From an uncultured Subdoligranulum sp. (GTDB lineage: Bacteria; Bacillota_A; Clostridia; Oscillospirales; Ruminococcaceae), in the NCBI RefSeq assembly GCF_937890665.1, contig NZ_CALADU010000186.1, positions 1 to 23,065 of the forward strand: a DNA stretch of 23,065 nt. Reading direction: 5' to 3'. A program made the translations under genes and the position numbers. This document shows positions 1 through 8,640 of the stretch, in pieces; positions within the stretch are counted from its first letter, which is position 1, and every line of letters starts with the position of its first letter. The notes under the pieces were generated by a model, which saw only the letters and a program-made list of their open reading frames with translations, searched no databases and was not told the DNA's origin.

Positions 1-1375
<1,375 letters not shown>

Positions 1376-1389
1376 TCCAAAACTTTTGC

Positions 1390-1418
1390 GTGCGCCGCCG
1401 AAAGACGGCGCACCTTTT
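1390..1418 (+). terminator. Weak intrinsic terminator after secA
   Basis: An 8-bp perfect GC-rich stem (GTGCGCCG with CGGCGCAC, positions 1390-1397 and 1406-1413) encloses an 8-nt loop and is followed by CTTTT. The T-run is short and broken by CG. I see no good promoter before the next gene at 1438, so partial readthrough from secA into the DUF3783-apbE pair is plausible. Confidence 0.7.
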
Positions 1419-1437
1419 CGTAACATGAGGTGACACT

Positions 1438-1842
1438 ATGAAAGCACACATCGTTCGGGAGCCCCGCTGCGCATTGCTGTGGCGGTTTGATGACTCCTGC
1501 ACCGGGTACGAGGCCGTAGAACAGGCCGCCCGCCGCTGCGGCGTAACGCTGCGTACCGTGGGCAACGGTGATTTAGGCGGCCTTGTGGGGGACCTTTGTG
1601 CCGGGAAACCTGCCCCCGACTTTGCACCGCTGATCGCTGTACCGGAACGCCCCGCGATGATCGTCAGTGGTTTGAGCCACCAGAACGGTGAGTTGGGCCG
1701 GTTTATTGATCTTGTTGGTAAGAGCGGCGCTGATCTGCCTCTGCGGGCAATGGTGACCCCCACCAGCAAAGGATGGACGCTTTCCCAGTTACTGATGGAA
1801 TTGAATCAGGAACACGACGCCGTGAATGAGGGCAAGGAATGA
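1438..1842 (+). CDS. DUF3783 family protein, function unknown
   Basis: This is a 134-residue soluble protein whose second half matches the DUF3783 pattern: a hydrophobic strand with an F/S-G-type turn (MIVSGLSHQNGELGRFIDLV, about residues 75-94), then LPLRAMVTPTSKGWTLSQLLMEL (about 101-123), where homologues have a similar A-x-x-TPTN-x-x-W motif. The biochemical role of the family is not known to me. The N-terminal 60 residues look like a small alpha/beta fold. A GAGGTG ribosome binding site at 1427-1432 supports the ATG at 1438. The stop codon overlaps the start of apbE (ATGA, 1839-1842), so the two are probably translated in a coupled way. A functional tie to flavinylation is inference from that coupling only. 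Confidence 0.85.
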   Translation: MKAHIVREPRCALLWRFDDSCTGYEAVEQAARRCGVTLRTVGNGDLGGLVGDLCAGKPAPDFAPLIAVPERPAMIVSGLSHQNGELGRFIDLVGKSGADLPLRAMVTPTSKGWTLSQLLMELNQEHDAVNEGKE

Positions 1843-2885
1843 AGTCCCGGCTGCAGCGTGTAGGGCTGGGGCTTGCCGCCTTAGCGGTGTTGGCGGGTAT
1901 CTTTGCTTACAGCCTGTGGAACCGCCGTACACTATACACCACCACGTGGTTTGATCTATTCGATACCGTTTCGGTGGTAAAGGGATATGCCCGCAGTCAA
2001 GCGGAATGGGACGAGCAGATGGATGCTTTGCATGCTGAACTGCTCCACTACCACCAGCTTTTCGATATTTATCACCACTATGACGGCATGGTAAACCTCT
2101 GCGACGTCAATGCGCAAGCTGCTGCCGCGCCGGTGGCTGTGGACGAAGATCTGTTCGACTTTTTCAACTGGTATACCCAACAGGTACAAACGGACGGCGC
2201 GGTGAACATTGCTGCCGGAGCCGTTCTGTCGCTATGGCACGATGCCCGGGAGAGCGATACCCCCGCCCCACCGGCGGACGCTCTGATTCAGGATGCCCTG
2301 ACGCACTGCAACGCCGCCGACCTGCAACTGGACCCCAACGCGCATACCGTCTTCTTTGCCGACCCGGACCTGCAACTGGATGTGGGCGCCGTAGCCAAGG
2401 GGTATTCCGTAGAGTTAGCCGCCAGCGCTGCCGAGGCTCGCGGACTGGACAGTGCCCTGCTGAATATTGGCGGCAATCTGCGGGCGATCGGAGAAAAGGC
2501 CAACGGCGAAGGGGCTTGGACCGTAGGGGTGGAAAACCCGTGGAACGATGATCCCGCCTATATCCAGACCTTGGCCTTGCCCAATGGATGCAATCTGATT
2601 GTCAGCGGCGACTACCAGCGCTACTTTGAATACGAGGGTGTGCGCTATTCCCATCTGATCGATCTGACCACCGGCTATCCGGCACAGTATGTCAGCAGCG
2701 TGGCCGTCCTGACCACCGATCAGGGCGGCGGGATTGGCGATGCCTTTTCCACGGCACTGTTCTGTCTGCCCGAAGCAGACGGCCGCCGCCTGCTGGAAAC
2801 CCAGCCGGGTCTTGAAGCTCTGTGGATGTATCCCGATGGGACTACCACCCAGACCAACGGCTGGCCGGGGCAACCCACCGAATAA
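1839..2885 (+). CDS. apbE: FAD:protein FMN transferase, ApbE family, membrane-anchored
   Basis: ApbE transfers FMN from FAD to a Thr/Ser of target flavoproteins such as RnfG/NqrC subunits or FMN-binding reductases, on the outer face of the membrane in Firmicutes. The 348-residue protein is close to the usual family length. Residues 8-27 form one hydrophobic N-terminal helix without a lipobox cysteine, so it looks like an uncleaved anchor rather than a lipoprotein. Family motifs: WFDLFDTVSVVKGY (37-50), NIAAGAVLSLW (123-133), LDVGAVAKGYSVE (180-192), SALLNIGGN (205-213), SGDYQRYFEYEGVRYSHLID then TTGYPA (256-282), and the Mg-binding GGIGDAFSTALF (297-308; Asp301, Thr305). All key residues appear intact. 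No substrate flavoprotein is encoded in the window, so the target is unknown. The start overlaps the DUF3783 stop by 4 nt. Confidence 0.95.
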   Translation: MKSRLQRVGLGLAALAVLAGIFAYSLWNRRTLYTTTWFDLFDTVSVVKGYARSQAEWDEQMDALHAELLHYHQLFDIYHHYDGMVNLCDVNAQAAAAPVAVDEDLFDFFNWYTQQVQTDGAVNIAAGAVLSLWHDARESDTPAPPADALIQDALTHCNAADLQLDPNAHTVFFADPDLQLDVGAVAKGYSVELAASAAEARGLDSALLNIGGNLRAIGEKANGEGAWTVGVENPWNDDPAYIQTLALPNGCNLIVSGDYQRYFEYEGVRYSHLIDLTTGYPAQYVSSVAVLTTDQGGGIGDAFSTALFCLPEADGRRLLETQPGLEALWMYPDGTTTQTNGWPGQPTE

Positions 2886-2923
2886 CCAAAAAGGACCACC
2901 CCTTCCGGGATGGTCCTTTTGGT
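2885..2923. terminator. Bidirectional terminator between convergent apbE and trpZ
   Basis: A hairpin pairs AAAAGGACCA (2889-2898) with TGGTCCTTTT (2911-2920), with further pairing inside (CCC/GGG) and outside (ACC/GGT, one bulged A). The A-run on one side and T-run on the other make it usable from both strands. It sits exactly between the stop of apbE (+) and the stop of the ABC ATPase (-). Confidence 0.9.
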
Positions 2924-2925
2924 AT

Positions 2926-3732
2926 TTAGGCATCTTTGCTCAACAAAATCCGGTCATTATCCAGCTGGTGGCCCACATTCTGGGCAAAGCGTTCCAGCAG
3001 TTCCGGTACCGTCATATGGGCCCGCTCTTCCCCGCCTACATCCAGCACGATGCGGCCATGATCCATCATCAAGGTGCGGTTGCCCAACGTCAGGGCATCG
3101 TGCATATTGTGGGTGATCATCAGGCAGGTGATGTGATGTTCGGCCACGATCTTCTTGGTCAGTTCCAGCACTTTTTCCGCCGTGGCGGGGTCCAGTGCCG
3201 CTGTGTGTTCATCCAACAGCAGCAGCTTGGGAGTAACAAGGGTAGCCATCAAGAGCGTCAGCGCTTGCCGCTGGCCGCCGGACAAAAGGCCTACCGGCTG
3301 CTTCATCCGATCTTCCAGACCCAATCCCAGCGCCGAGAGTTTTTCGGCGAAGAGCGCTCGGTCAGCCCGGCTGATACGGGAAAAGGGCGAGGTCTGTTTG
3401 GAGGCCCGCAAAAAAGCCAGTGCCAGATTTTCCTCGATGGTCATATGGGGTGCGGTCCCCTTGAGGGGATCCTGAAACATCCGTCCGATGACCTTGGATC
3501 GCCGGTAATCGGGCATCATTGTGATATCTTGCCCTGCCAATGTGATGGTGCCGGTATCGGCAATAAATTCTCCGGCAATAGCGTTGAACAGCGTAGACTT
3601 ACCTGCGCCGTTGGATCCTACGATGGTGGCGAAGTCGCCCTCGTCGAGATGCAGGTCCACCGACTGCAAAGCCACCTTTTCATTGACCGTTCCGGGGTTA
3701 AATGTTTTGCTGACGTGTTGCAGATCAAGCAT
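2926..3732 (-). CDS. trpZ: ABC transporter ATP-binding protein of the tryptophan importer (TrpZ type)
   Basis: Cytosolic ATPase subunit that powers the permease encoded just upstream. In the 268-residue protein, Walker A is GSNGAGKST (39-47), the Q-loop is GRMFQDP (Gln87), the signature is LSGGQ (150-154), Walker B is LLLLDE (170-175) and the switch His is in MITHN (His208). I chose the start at 3732 (MLDLQHVSKTF) because GAAGGTG lies about 8 nt upstream. The longer frame up to 3807 adds a low-complexity extension with no homology to the family that overlaps the permease by 83 nt. With this start the overlap is 8 nt, implying coupled translation. The Trp assignment rests on the T-box leader and the PF04392-type binding protein of the same operon; the ATPase alone cannot tell the substrate. 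Confidence 0.93.
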   Translation of the reverse strand: MLDLQHVSKTFNPGTVNEKVALQSVDLHLDEGDFATIVGSNGAGKSTLFNAIAGEFIADTGTITLAGQDITMMPDYRRSKVIGRMFQDPLKGTAPHMTIEENLALAFLRASKQTSPFSRISRADRALFAEKLSALGLGLEDRMKQPVGLLSGGQRQALTLLMATLVTPKLLLLDEHTAALDPATAEKVLELTKKIVAEHHITCLMITHNMHDALTLGNRTLMMDHGRIVLDVGGEERAHMTVPELLERFAQNVGHQLDNDRILLSKDA

Positions 3733-4642
3733 GGGAAGCACCTTCTTTCTCGGCATGGGCACGGCGCCGCCGGAAAGCAGCCCGCGCCTGCAAGGCCGGG
3801 GCCGCAATGGCCAACGCTACAATGACAGCAGAAATCAACTTAAGGCATTCCGACGGCACATTGGCTCGCAGCGCAAGGGCAATGATAAACCGATAAATCA
3901 CACTGCCGGCCACTGCCGCCACGGCTTTGGTCCACAGCCCACCACGACCGAACAGCGTCTCACCGATGATGAGCGAAGCCAGTCCGATGACCACCATGCC
4001 GGTGCCCAGATTGATGTCGGCGGATTTCTGGTACTGAGCCAGCACCGCACCGGACAGCGACGTCATGGCGTTGGCAAGGCAAAGGCCCACTGTGATGGTA
4101 AAGGTGGTATTGATGGAGGAAGCCCGCACCATATCGGGGTTATCGCCGGTGGCCCGGATAGACAATCCCAGCCGCGTCCCCAAAAAGAGGATCAGCAGCA
4201 CGCAGACCACCACTGTGATGAGGGCAGCTACCAGCAGCTTGTAGGGGGCATTTTCTCCCAGCAGATTCTGGGCTGCGGTGAAGATGGTGTATGTTTTGAG
4301 CATCGGCACGTTGGAGGAGAACCCCATGACCGCCAAGTTCACGGTATACAGACCGGTGTTGGTGATAATGCCGGCCAGAATGGACGGAACCGCCAGCCGG
4401 GTCTGCAAAAAAGCTGTAATAAAACCAGCAGCCGCACCTGCCAGCATGGCCAGCGGCAGACCGAGGAAGGGATGCCCTGCGACAGCGGCGGTGGCAGACA
4501 CTGCACACCCCAGCGTAAAGGCGCCATCGGTGGTCATATCGGCGATGTTGAGCACCCGAAAGCTCAAAAACAAAGCCATGGCGACCAGCGCATAGATAAA
4601 GCCAAGTTCCAGTGCACTCAGCACGGTGGCAACGGTAAACAT
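3725..4642 (-). CDS. trpY: ABC transporter permease (BPD_transp_2 family) of the tryptophan importer (TrpY type)
   Basis: This 305-residue integral membrane protein has about eight or nine hydrophobic segments and no large soluble domain. It resembles the LivH/RbsC-type permeases (PF02653) that pair with ABC_sub_bind lipoproteins. Family-like stretches are ALFLSFRVLNIADMTTDGAF near the N terminus, LGLSIRATGDNPDMVRASSI in the middle (the loop that contacts the ATPase) and GMVVIGLASLIIGETLFG towards the end. The C terminus is short and Arg-rich. An AGGAGA site 9 nt before the ATG at 4642 supports the start. The gene lies 82 nt after the binding-protein gene, a gap that holds a hairpin, and overlaps the ATPase gene by 8 nt. 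Substrate is inferred from the T-box. Confidence 0.92.
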   Translation of the reverse strand: MFTVATVLSALELGFIYALVAMALFLSFRVLNIADMTTDGAFTLGCAVSATAAVAGHPFLGLPLAMLAGAAAGFITAFLQTRLAVPSILAGIITNTGLYTVNLAVMGFSSNVPMLKTYTIFTAAQNLLGENAPYKLLVAALITVVVCVLLILFLGTRLGLSIRATGDNPDMVRASSINTTFTITVGLCLANAMTSLSGAVLAQYQKSADINLGTGMVVIGLASLIIGETLFGRGGLWTKAVAAVAGSVIYRFIIALALRANVPSECLKLISAVIVALAIAAPALQARAAFRRRRAHAEKEGASHA

Positions 4643-4683
4643 GGGTCAGACTCTCCTTTTGCATGAGTTTCGCAACAAAAGAG

Positions 4684-4706
4684 AAAAGGACGGTCTACGT
4701 CCTTTT
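4684..4706 (-). terminator. Intra-operon hairpin between trpX and trpY
   Basis: A 9-bp perfect stem (AAAAGGACG with CGTCCTTTT, 5-nt loop) lies in the 82-nt gap, just after the binding-protein stop. On the minus strand it is followed by a broken U-rich tract (TTTTCTCTTTTG). It may act as a leaky terminator or 3'-end stabiliser that yields more binding protein than permease, a common arrangement in ABC operons. Confidence 0.7.
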
Positions 4707-4724
4707 CCCTTGGGGGTACTCCGA

Positions 4725-5735
4725 TTACTGGGCAGCGGTGGCCACTTCCACCACTTTGCTGGCCAGATTCTGGAAGGTGCTATAATCAATGCCCAACGCC
4801 GTTGCGCTGTCGGTGTTGACGGTGATGATGCCGCCATCCATCACATGGTATTCCGGCACCGTGCCGGTTTCCAAAATATCCAGTGCCATGTCGGCGGTGT
4901 AGGTGCCCAAATCCGTGTAGTTTACGCCGCAGGTGGCAAAAGCGCCCGCCGTGACAAAACTATCGGCACCGGTATAGAAGGGGATACCGCCCTCGGTCAA
5001 CGTTTCGGAAACTGCGGCTGCCGCGCCCATAACCACGTTATCGGTGGGGGTAAAGACCGCATCTACCTGCCCTACCATGCTGGCGGCGGCGGTCATGATC
5101 TCGTCGTTGGTGTTGCCGGTCTTTTCAATATAGGCAATGCCTTTGGAATCCAGATATTCTTTGGCCTCGGCAATGGGTGTGACCGAGTTTGCTTCCGAGT
5201 TGGAGTAGAGCAGCCCAACGGTTTGGATGTCAGGCTGGACGGCCAACATCATATCGATGATGGACTGGGTGTTCAGCGCATCAGAGGTACCGGTAACATA
5301 ATCGATGCCGGTCAAATCGGCAGCCGCCGGGTCAGAGATCGCTGCGTAGATTACCGGGGTCTTGGTGGACTCACAGGCAGTGGCCATACACTGGGCTGCC
5401 AGCGTCGCGATGGGAATGACCGCGTCATAGCCATCGGAAACCACCTGCGTGCCGATTTGGTTCAGCGTGGTAGCGTCGTTCTGGCCGTTGAAATCCTTGT
5501 ACTCGATGGTAATGCCTTTTTCCGCCGCTTTGGCTTCCAGCTCCGCTTCGATGGCAGTGCGGATCTCATCCAGACTGGAATGGTCCATCTGCTGAACAAT
5601 CGCAATCTTATAGCCTTCACCGGAGGTATTCTCTGCCGTGGCAGCAGAGCTGGCGTTGGTATTGGCGGTGGACCCGCAGGCGGCGAGGGTGGTCATCATA
5701 GCGGCAGCGGACAAAACAGCAACAAACTTTTTCAT
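4725..5735 (-). CDS. trpX: Tryptophan ABC transporter substrate-binding lipoprotein (TrpX, PF04392 type)
   Basis: Extracytoplasmic binding protein that captures the substrate and delivers it to the permease. The N terminus is a lipoprotein signal: MKK, a hydrophobic stretch, then the lipobox LAAC with Cys20, followed by an Ala/Asn/Ser/Thr-rich linker to about residue 40. The rest is the two-lobed ABC_sub_bind fold: YKIAIVQQMDHSSLDEIRTA (42-61), DGYDAVIPIATLAAQ (101-115), TKTPVIYAAISDP (125-137), TVGLLYSNSEANSV (172-185), VDAVFTPTDN (224-233) and GIPFYTGADS (250-259). I chose the ATG at 5735 because of the AGGAGA 7-8 nt upstream; an in-frame TTG at 5759 has no such site and would break the signal peptide. 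It is the first gene after the Trp T-box leader, which is the main evidence for its ligand. Confidence 0.93.
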   Translation of the reverse strand: MKKFVAVLSAAAMMTTLAACGSTANTNASSAATAENTSGEGYKIAIVQQMDHSSLDEIRTAIEAELEAKAAEKGITIEYKDFNGQNDATTLNQIGTQVVSDGYDAVIPIATLAAQCMATACESTKTPVIYAAISDPAAADLTGIDYVTGTSDALNTQSIIDMMLAVQPDIQTVGLLYSNSEANSVTPIAEAKEYLDSKGIAYIEKTGNTNDEIMTAAASMVGQVDAVFTPTDNVVMGAAAAVSETLTEGGIPFYTGADSFVTAGAFATCGVNYTDLGTYTADMALDILETGTVPEYHVMDGGIITVNTDSATALGIDYSTFQNLASKVVEVATAAQ

Positions 5736-5875
5736 GGTCGTTCTCCTTTTTTTCAGCAATGGGGCTCAGCCGAATCGGCTTGCCGGTGAATGATTTTTCT
5801 TATACGGAGAAGAGTCGCCATCGTTCTTTCAACAAGATTGTTTTCATCGCCATACGCTCCCTTAGGCATTGTTCC
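5736..5875 (-). other. Leader segment between T-box terminator and trpX start
   Basis: These 140 nt of the transcript lie after the T-box terminator and before the trpX ribosome binding site. Apart from a small hairpin (AGCCG/CGGCT, 5768-5780) and the AAAAGGAGAA site at 5741-5750, I see no recognisable element and no convincing internal promoter or small ORF. Confidence 0.6.
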
Positions 5876-5923
5876 AAAACAAAACTGCCCTTGCACAGAA
5901 GAATTCCTTCCGTGCAAGGGCAG
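5876..5923 (-). terminator. T-box-regulated intrinsic terminator
   Basis: A 12-bp perfect stem (CTGCCCTTGCAC with GTGCAAGGGCAG, 5912-5923 and 5885-5896) has a further 4-bp inner helix (GAAG/CTTC) and is followed on the minus strand by TTTTGTTTT (5884-5876). Its 5' arm contains the CCUUGC that the antiterminator sequesters. It may also stop readthrough from the LCP gene, which has no terminator of its own. Confidence 0.93.
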
Positions 5924-6163
5924 ATAAAACATTATCTGTGGTGCCACCTTGCTTGCCGTGCGGCTATTTTTTAGCACGACCACTCTGTAGGGAACCAACA
6001 TTCCCCTGCTCTGTAACGGGAGCGCCCGTCAACGGATACTCAGGCCTTGCCTTTTCCCCGTGCCCTCCGCGAACCATTGTGCTGCACCGCTCTGCATCCC
6101 CTTCCCAGCGCCGGGGACTCTCTGTGGCTGCGCTTGCAGTTTTACTTTCGCTTCATTGGTTTG
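5876..6163 (-). promoter_or_regulatory. T-box riboswitch leader, tRNA-Trp specific (UGG specifier)
   Basis: T-boxes read uncharged tRNA and allow readthrough of a terminator when the amino acid is scarce. Seen on the minus strand: the K-turn pair AUGA (6156-6153) and GGA (6068-6066); a lower helix GCGAA/UUCGC (6151-6147 with 6073-6069); the S-turn AGUA (6146-6143); an upper helix CUGCA/UGCAG (6139-6135 with 6086-6082); and between upper and lower helix on the 3' side the codon UGG (6076-6074). AGAGAG (6123-6118) and a UCCCC/GGGGA stem form the distal part. The T-box core AAGGUGGCACCACAG lies at 5950-5936, and its UGGC bulge (5946-5943) would pair with a GCCA tRNA end, as expected for G73 of tRNA-Trp. 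GCAAGG just before the bulge can pair with CCUUGC of the terminator's 5' arm, giving the antiterminator. The start point is estimated from the promoter. Confidence 0.93.
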
Positions 6164-6168
6164 AAGCA

Positions 6169-6197
6169 TTTATACCACAATGAACCGGTTTTGTCAA
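6169..6197 (-). promoter_or_regulatory. Sigma-A promoter of the T-box/trpXYZ operon
   Basis: A perfect -35 TTGACA (6197-6192) and -10 TATAAA (6174-6169) are separated by 17 nt. The predicted start near 6163-6161 falls just before Stem I of the T-box. The -35 lies only 20 nt after the stop codon of the LCP gene. Confidence 0.9.
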
Positions 6198-6216
6198 CGC
6201 CTTTTGGCAAAAAAGT

Positions 6217-8640
6217 TTAAGAAGCCTCGCTCTCTTCTGCACTTTCCGACGTTGCTGTGTAGATTTTGTTATCCGGATCGAGGATCAAAAGTTTCTGGGC
6301 AGCCTCGGTCACCGCAGAGCCGTCTTGCAGCATGGCGGCATCGCCAGAGTCAAAGGGGCAATCCTCCCCATCCAGCACCAGCAGCAGGTCCTTGCCCGGC
6401 GTGACATAATCGCCCAGCCAACTGCTCAAACCTTCGGCGTTCCAAACGCCATCTTCCGCCTCCGGCGTAAAGGTGGTGTCATTGCCCCACTTGCCGTAGA
6501 GCACCCCGATGGAGCAAACTTGCTTCGGCGTTTCCTCTTGCTCGGGTTCTGTTGCCACCGTTTCTTCATCGGCTTCCTCTGTGTCCTCGGCTTCCGACGC
6601 AACGTCCGAAGTTTCTTCTTCCTCTTCCGCCTCAGCGGCCGCCTGTTCCTCAAGAAGCTGTTCCATCCGGGTGGCCAGCGTATCGCCGTTTTGCAGCGCC
6701 TGCTCCCCGTCCACAAAGGCCAGAATCGAACCGTCCGGATAGGCTTCCAACGCCTGCTCCAAATCGTAGGCAATCAAATCGCTCTCGGCGCCGGTGTTGA
6801 CGGACCCCTGCACCCCTTGATAGAGCCGCAGTGCCGTAGCATACTCGTCGCCCAGATACCGTTCCATCTGCCGGGGCGATTGCTGCATCGCTTTGCAGAA
6901 CCAATACACCACCGTGCGGGGATTCCTGCTTTCCATTCCGGAAAGCGCGGTAAGAATTTCGTCATCCGGCGTGCCGGAAGCATTCTCCATCAGCACGGCC
7001 ACAGCCTGTCCCACCACCGCGGTGGTCTTATCTTCGCCCAATCCCACTGCATGGAGACGGCCCGGTTTGTCGGCGTATACAGACTCCCACAGGGCGCGGC
7101 TTTCTTCCCGCTGGTCGGCGGGCAGCGTGGACAGATATTGGCCCAGTACCACCGTATCTCCGGTTTGCAGGTAGTTGTCCAACAACAGACCGGCGGCCAT
7201 ACCGCCCTGCACGGCAACCACCTGCGTGTCCTGATTGCTCAGATAGCCGATCAACGCCTGCTGCGCATCGGTATCACGGCTGCCGCCCAATCCGGCCAAG
7301 TAAAGGCGATAGTCACTGTCACCAAAGTCTGTATCGCTGAGGGGGTAGGCCAAATCTACCGTATGCAGGTTGGCCCGGATGTATTCCTCTTCCGGATCCG
7401 TCTCCCGGTCCCATGCCGATTGTGCTTCGGATTCGGAATCCGTTTCCTCCCGGTCTTCCTCTTCGGCCGCAGCAGTTTCCGGCGTGGCAGCAATGACCTC
7501 CTCGGCACTCTGACCGTTATAGAGGAAATCCTGCAGCGCCTTGATGTTCACCGCCCAGTCCGGGTCGTACATCAGGCGGTCATCCATACCGGTGCGCACT
7601 CCATAAGTGCCCTGCAGCGGCATGGACAACTGTTCTACTTCTGCCCCCAAGAAGGCCGGCAGCTGCACCAGAAGCGCCGTGATCTCCGACTTGGTAAAGT
7701 TGGTCTGTACCAAGGGCAGCACGGTGTTGAGCAGATTGTCCAGCTCCACCACGCTGGCGTTCTTGACTTGATCCAATACAGCCTCAATGACGGTACGCTG
7801 CCGCTCGATGCGCTTCCAGTCGCTGTCGATCTTGCGCAAGCGGGCATACTGTAGCGCCGTGTAGCCGTCAAAGTGGTTGAGTCCCGGCTCCACCTTGTTG
7901 ACAATCAACATGGAGTTGGAGGGCACTTCCCAGTTCAGGGCTTTGGCCTCCAAATCGGTAATCTCGATGTCTACGCCGCCCACGGCATCCACGATCTGCA
8001 CAAAGGAGTTAAAGTTTACCCGGACATAGTGGTCTACCTGCACGTTGAAGCAGTCTTCCACCGTATCCATCGTCAGCTTGGCGCCGCCATAGCGGAAGGT
8101 ATGGGTGATCCAGTCATACTGGCCCTCGTAACCGTCCAGCAAGATGGGCACACCGGTGGCGCGCTCGATCGAAACCAGCCGGATGGTGTGATCCTTGATG
8201 TTCAGCGACACAAGGATCATCGCGTCAGCGCGGGCATCGTCGCTGAATTCGGTGGTATTCTCGGTGCCGTCCAACTGGTTCAGATGGGTGAAGGCGTCGG
8301 CATCGTTAACGGCCTCGGTACGCTCGTCCGTACCGATGAGCAGGATGTTCAGCACGTCCTCGTCGGCAAAGGGGCTGCCCTCCGGCATCTCCATCTCCTC
8401 GTCGTTATGTACCAAACCGGTGACATCCAGATCTTGGTCCTCGCTGGCATCGATGGTGCCCATCTCGCTGACAGTACCATCGTCGTAGCGCAGCAAATCC
8501 AGTTTACCGTTGACGTACAGACTGCCAGCCCCGGCCAGTACCGCCACGACCACGACCACCGCCAGCAAAATTTTTGCCCAACGCGGCAGTTTTTTGCGAT
8601 GGGTCCCTTTGTTTTTTTCTTCTCTTGTCTCTGTTTTCAT
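6217..8640 (-). CDS. LytR-CpsA-Psr (LCP) family protein with long C-terminal extension
   Basis: LCP enzymes attach teichoic acids, capsule or other glycopolymers to peptidoglycan at the outer membrane surface. The 807-residue protein has a short basic cytosolic N terminus, one transmembrane helix (about 22-42) and the LCP domain at about 95-292. The domain shows NILLIGTDE (98-106), RADAMILVSL (137-146), SIERATGV (157-164) and ARLRKIDSDWKRIERQR (266-282). The key Arg and Asp residues of the RxD and the last motif are kept, but the usual SIPRDT reads SIERAT. After the domain come about 500 further residues: an acidic linker (about 387-419), a region with no family I recognise, a strongly Glu-rich stretch (about 664-705) and a C-terminal segment of about 100 residues. 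Typical LCP proteins have 300-500 residues. I chose ATG 8640 because it overlaps the upstream stop (ATGA) and has GGGAAG in front. Confidence 0.9.
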   Translation of the reverse strand: MKTETREEKNKGTHRKKLPRWAKILLAVVVVVAVLAGAGSLYVNGKLDLLRYDDGTVSEMGTIDASEDQDLDVTGLVHNDEEMEMPEGSPFADEDVLNILLIGTDERTEAVNDADAFTHLNQLDGTENTTEFSDDARADAMILVSLNIKDHTIRLVSIERATGVPILLDGYEGQYDWITHTFRYGGAKLTMDTVEDCFNVQVDHYVRVNFNSFVQIVDAVGGVDIEITDLEAKALNWEVPSNSMLIVNKVEPGLNHFDGYTALQYARLRKIDSDWKRIERQRTVIEAVLDQVKNASVVELDNLLNTVLPLVQTNFTKSEITALLVQLPAFLGAEVEQLSMPLQGTYGVRTGMDDRLMYDPDWAVNIKALQDFLYNGQSAEEVIAATPETAAAEEEDREETDSESEAQSAWDRETDPEEEYIRANLHTVDLAYPLSDTDFGDSDYRLYLAGLGGSRDTDAQQALIGYLSNQDTQVVAVQGGMAAGLLLDNYLQTGDTVVLGQYLSTLPADQREESRALWESVYADKPGRLHAVGLGEDKTTAVVGQAVAVLMENASGTPDDEILTALSGMESRNPRTVVYWFCKAMQQSPRQMERYLGDEYATALRLYQGVQGSVNTGAESDLIAYDLEQALEAYPDGSILAFVDGEQALQNGDTLATRMEQLLEEQAAAEAEEEEETSDVASEAEDTEEADEETVATEPEQEETPKQVCSIGVLYGKWGNDTTFTPEAEDGVWNAEGLSSWLGDYVTPGKDLLLVLDGEDCPFDSGDAAMLQDGSAVTEAAQKLLILDPDNKIYTATSESAEESEAS

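Noticed and set aside
5753..6001. Minus-strand 82-codon open frame across the T-box region
   Set aside because: It runs through the T-box core and terminator, has no ribosome binding site and no similarity to a leader peptide.
6325..7854. Plus-strand open frame opposite the LCP gene
   Set aside because: Antisense shadow; the minus strand has a complete LCP domain and a coupled start.
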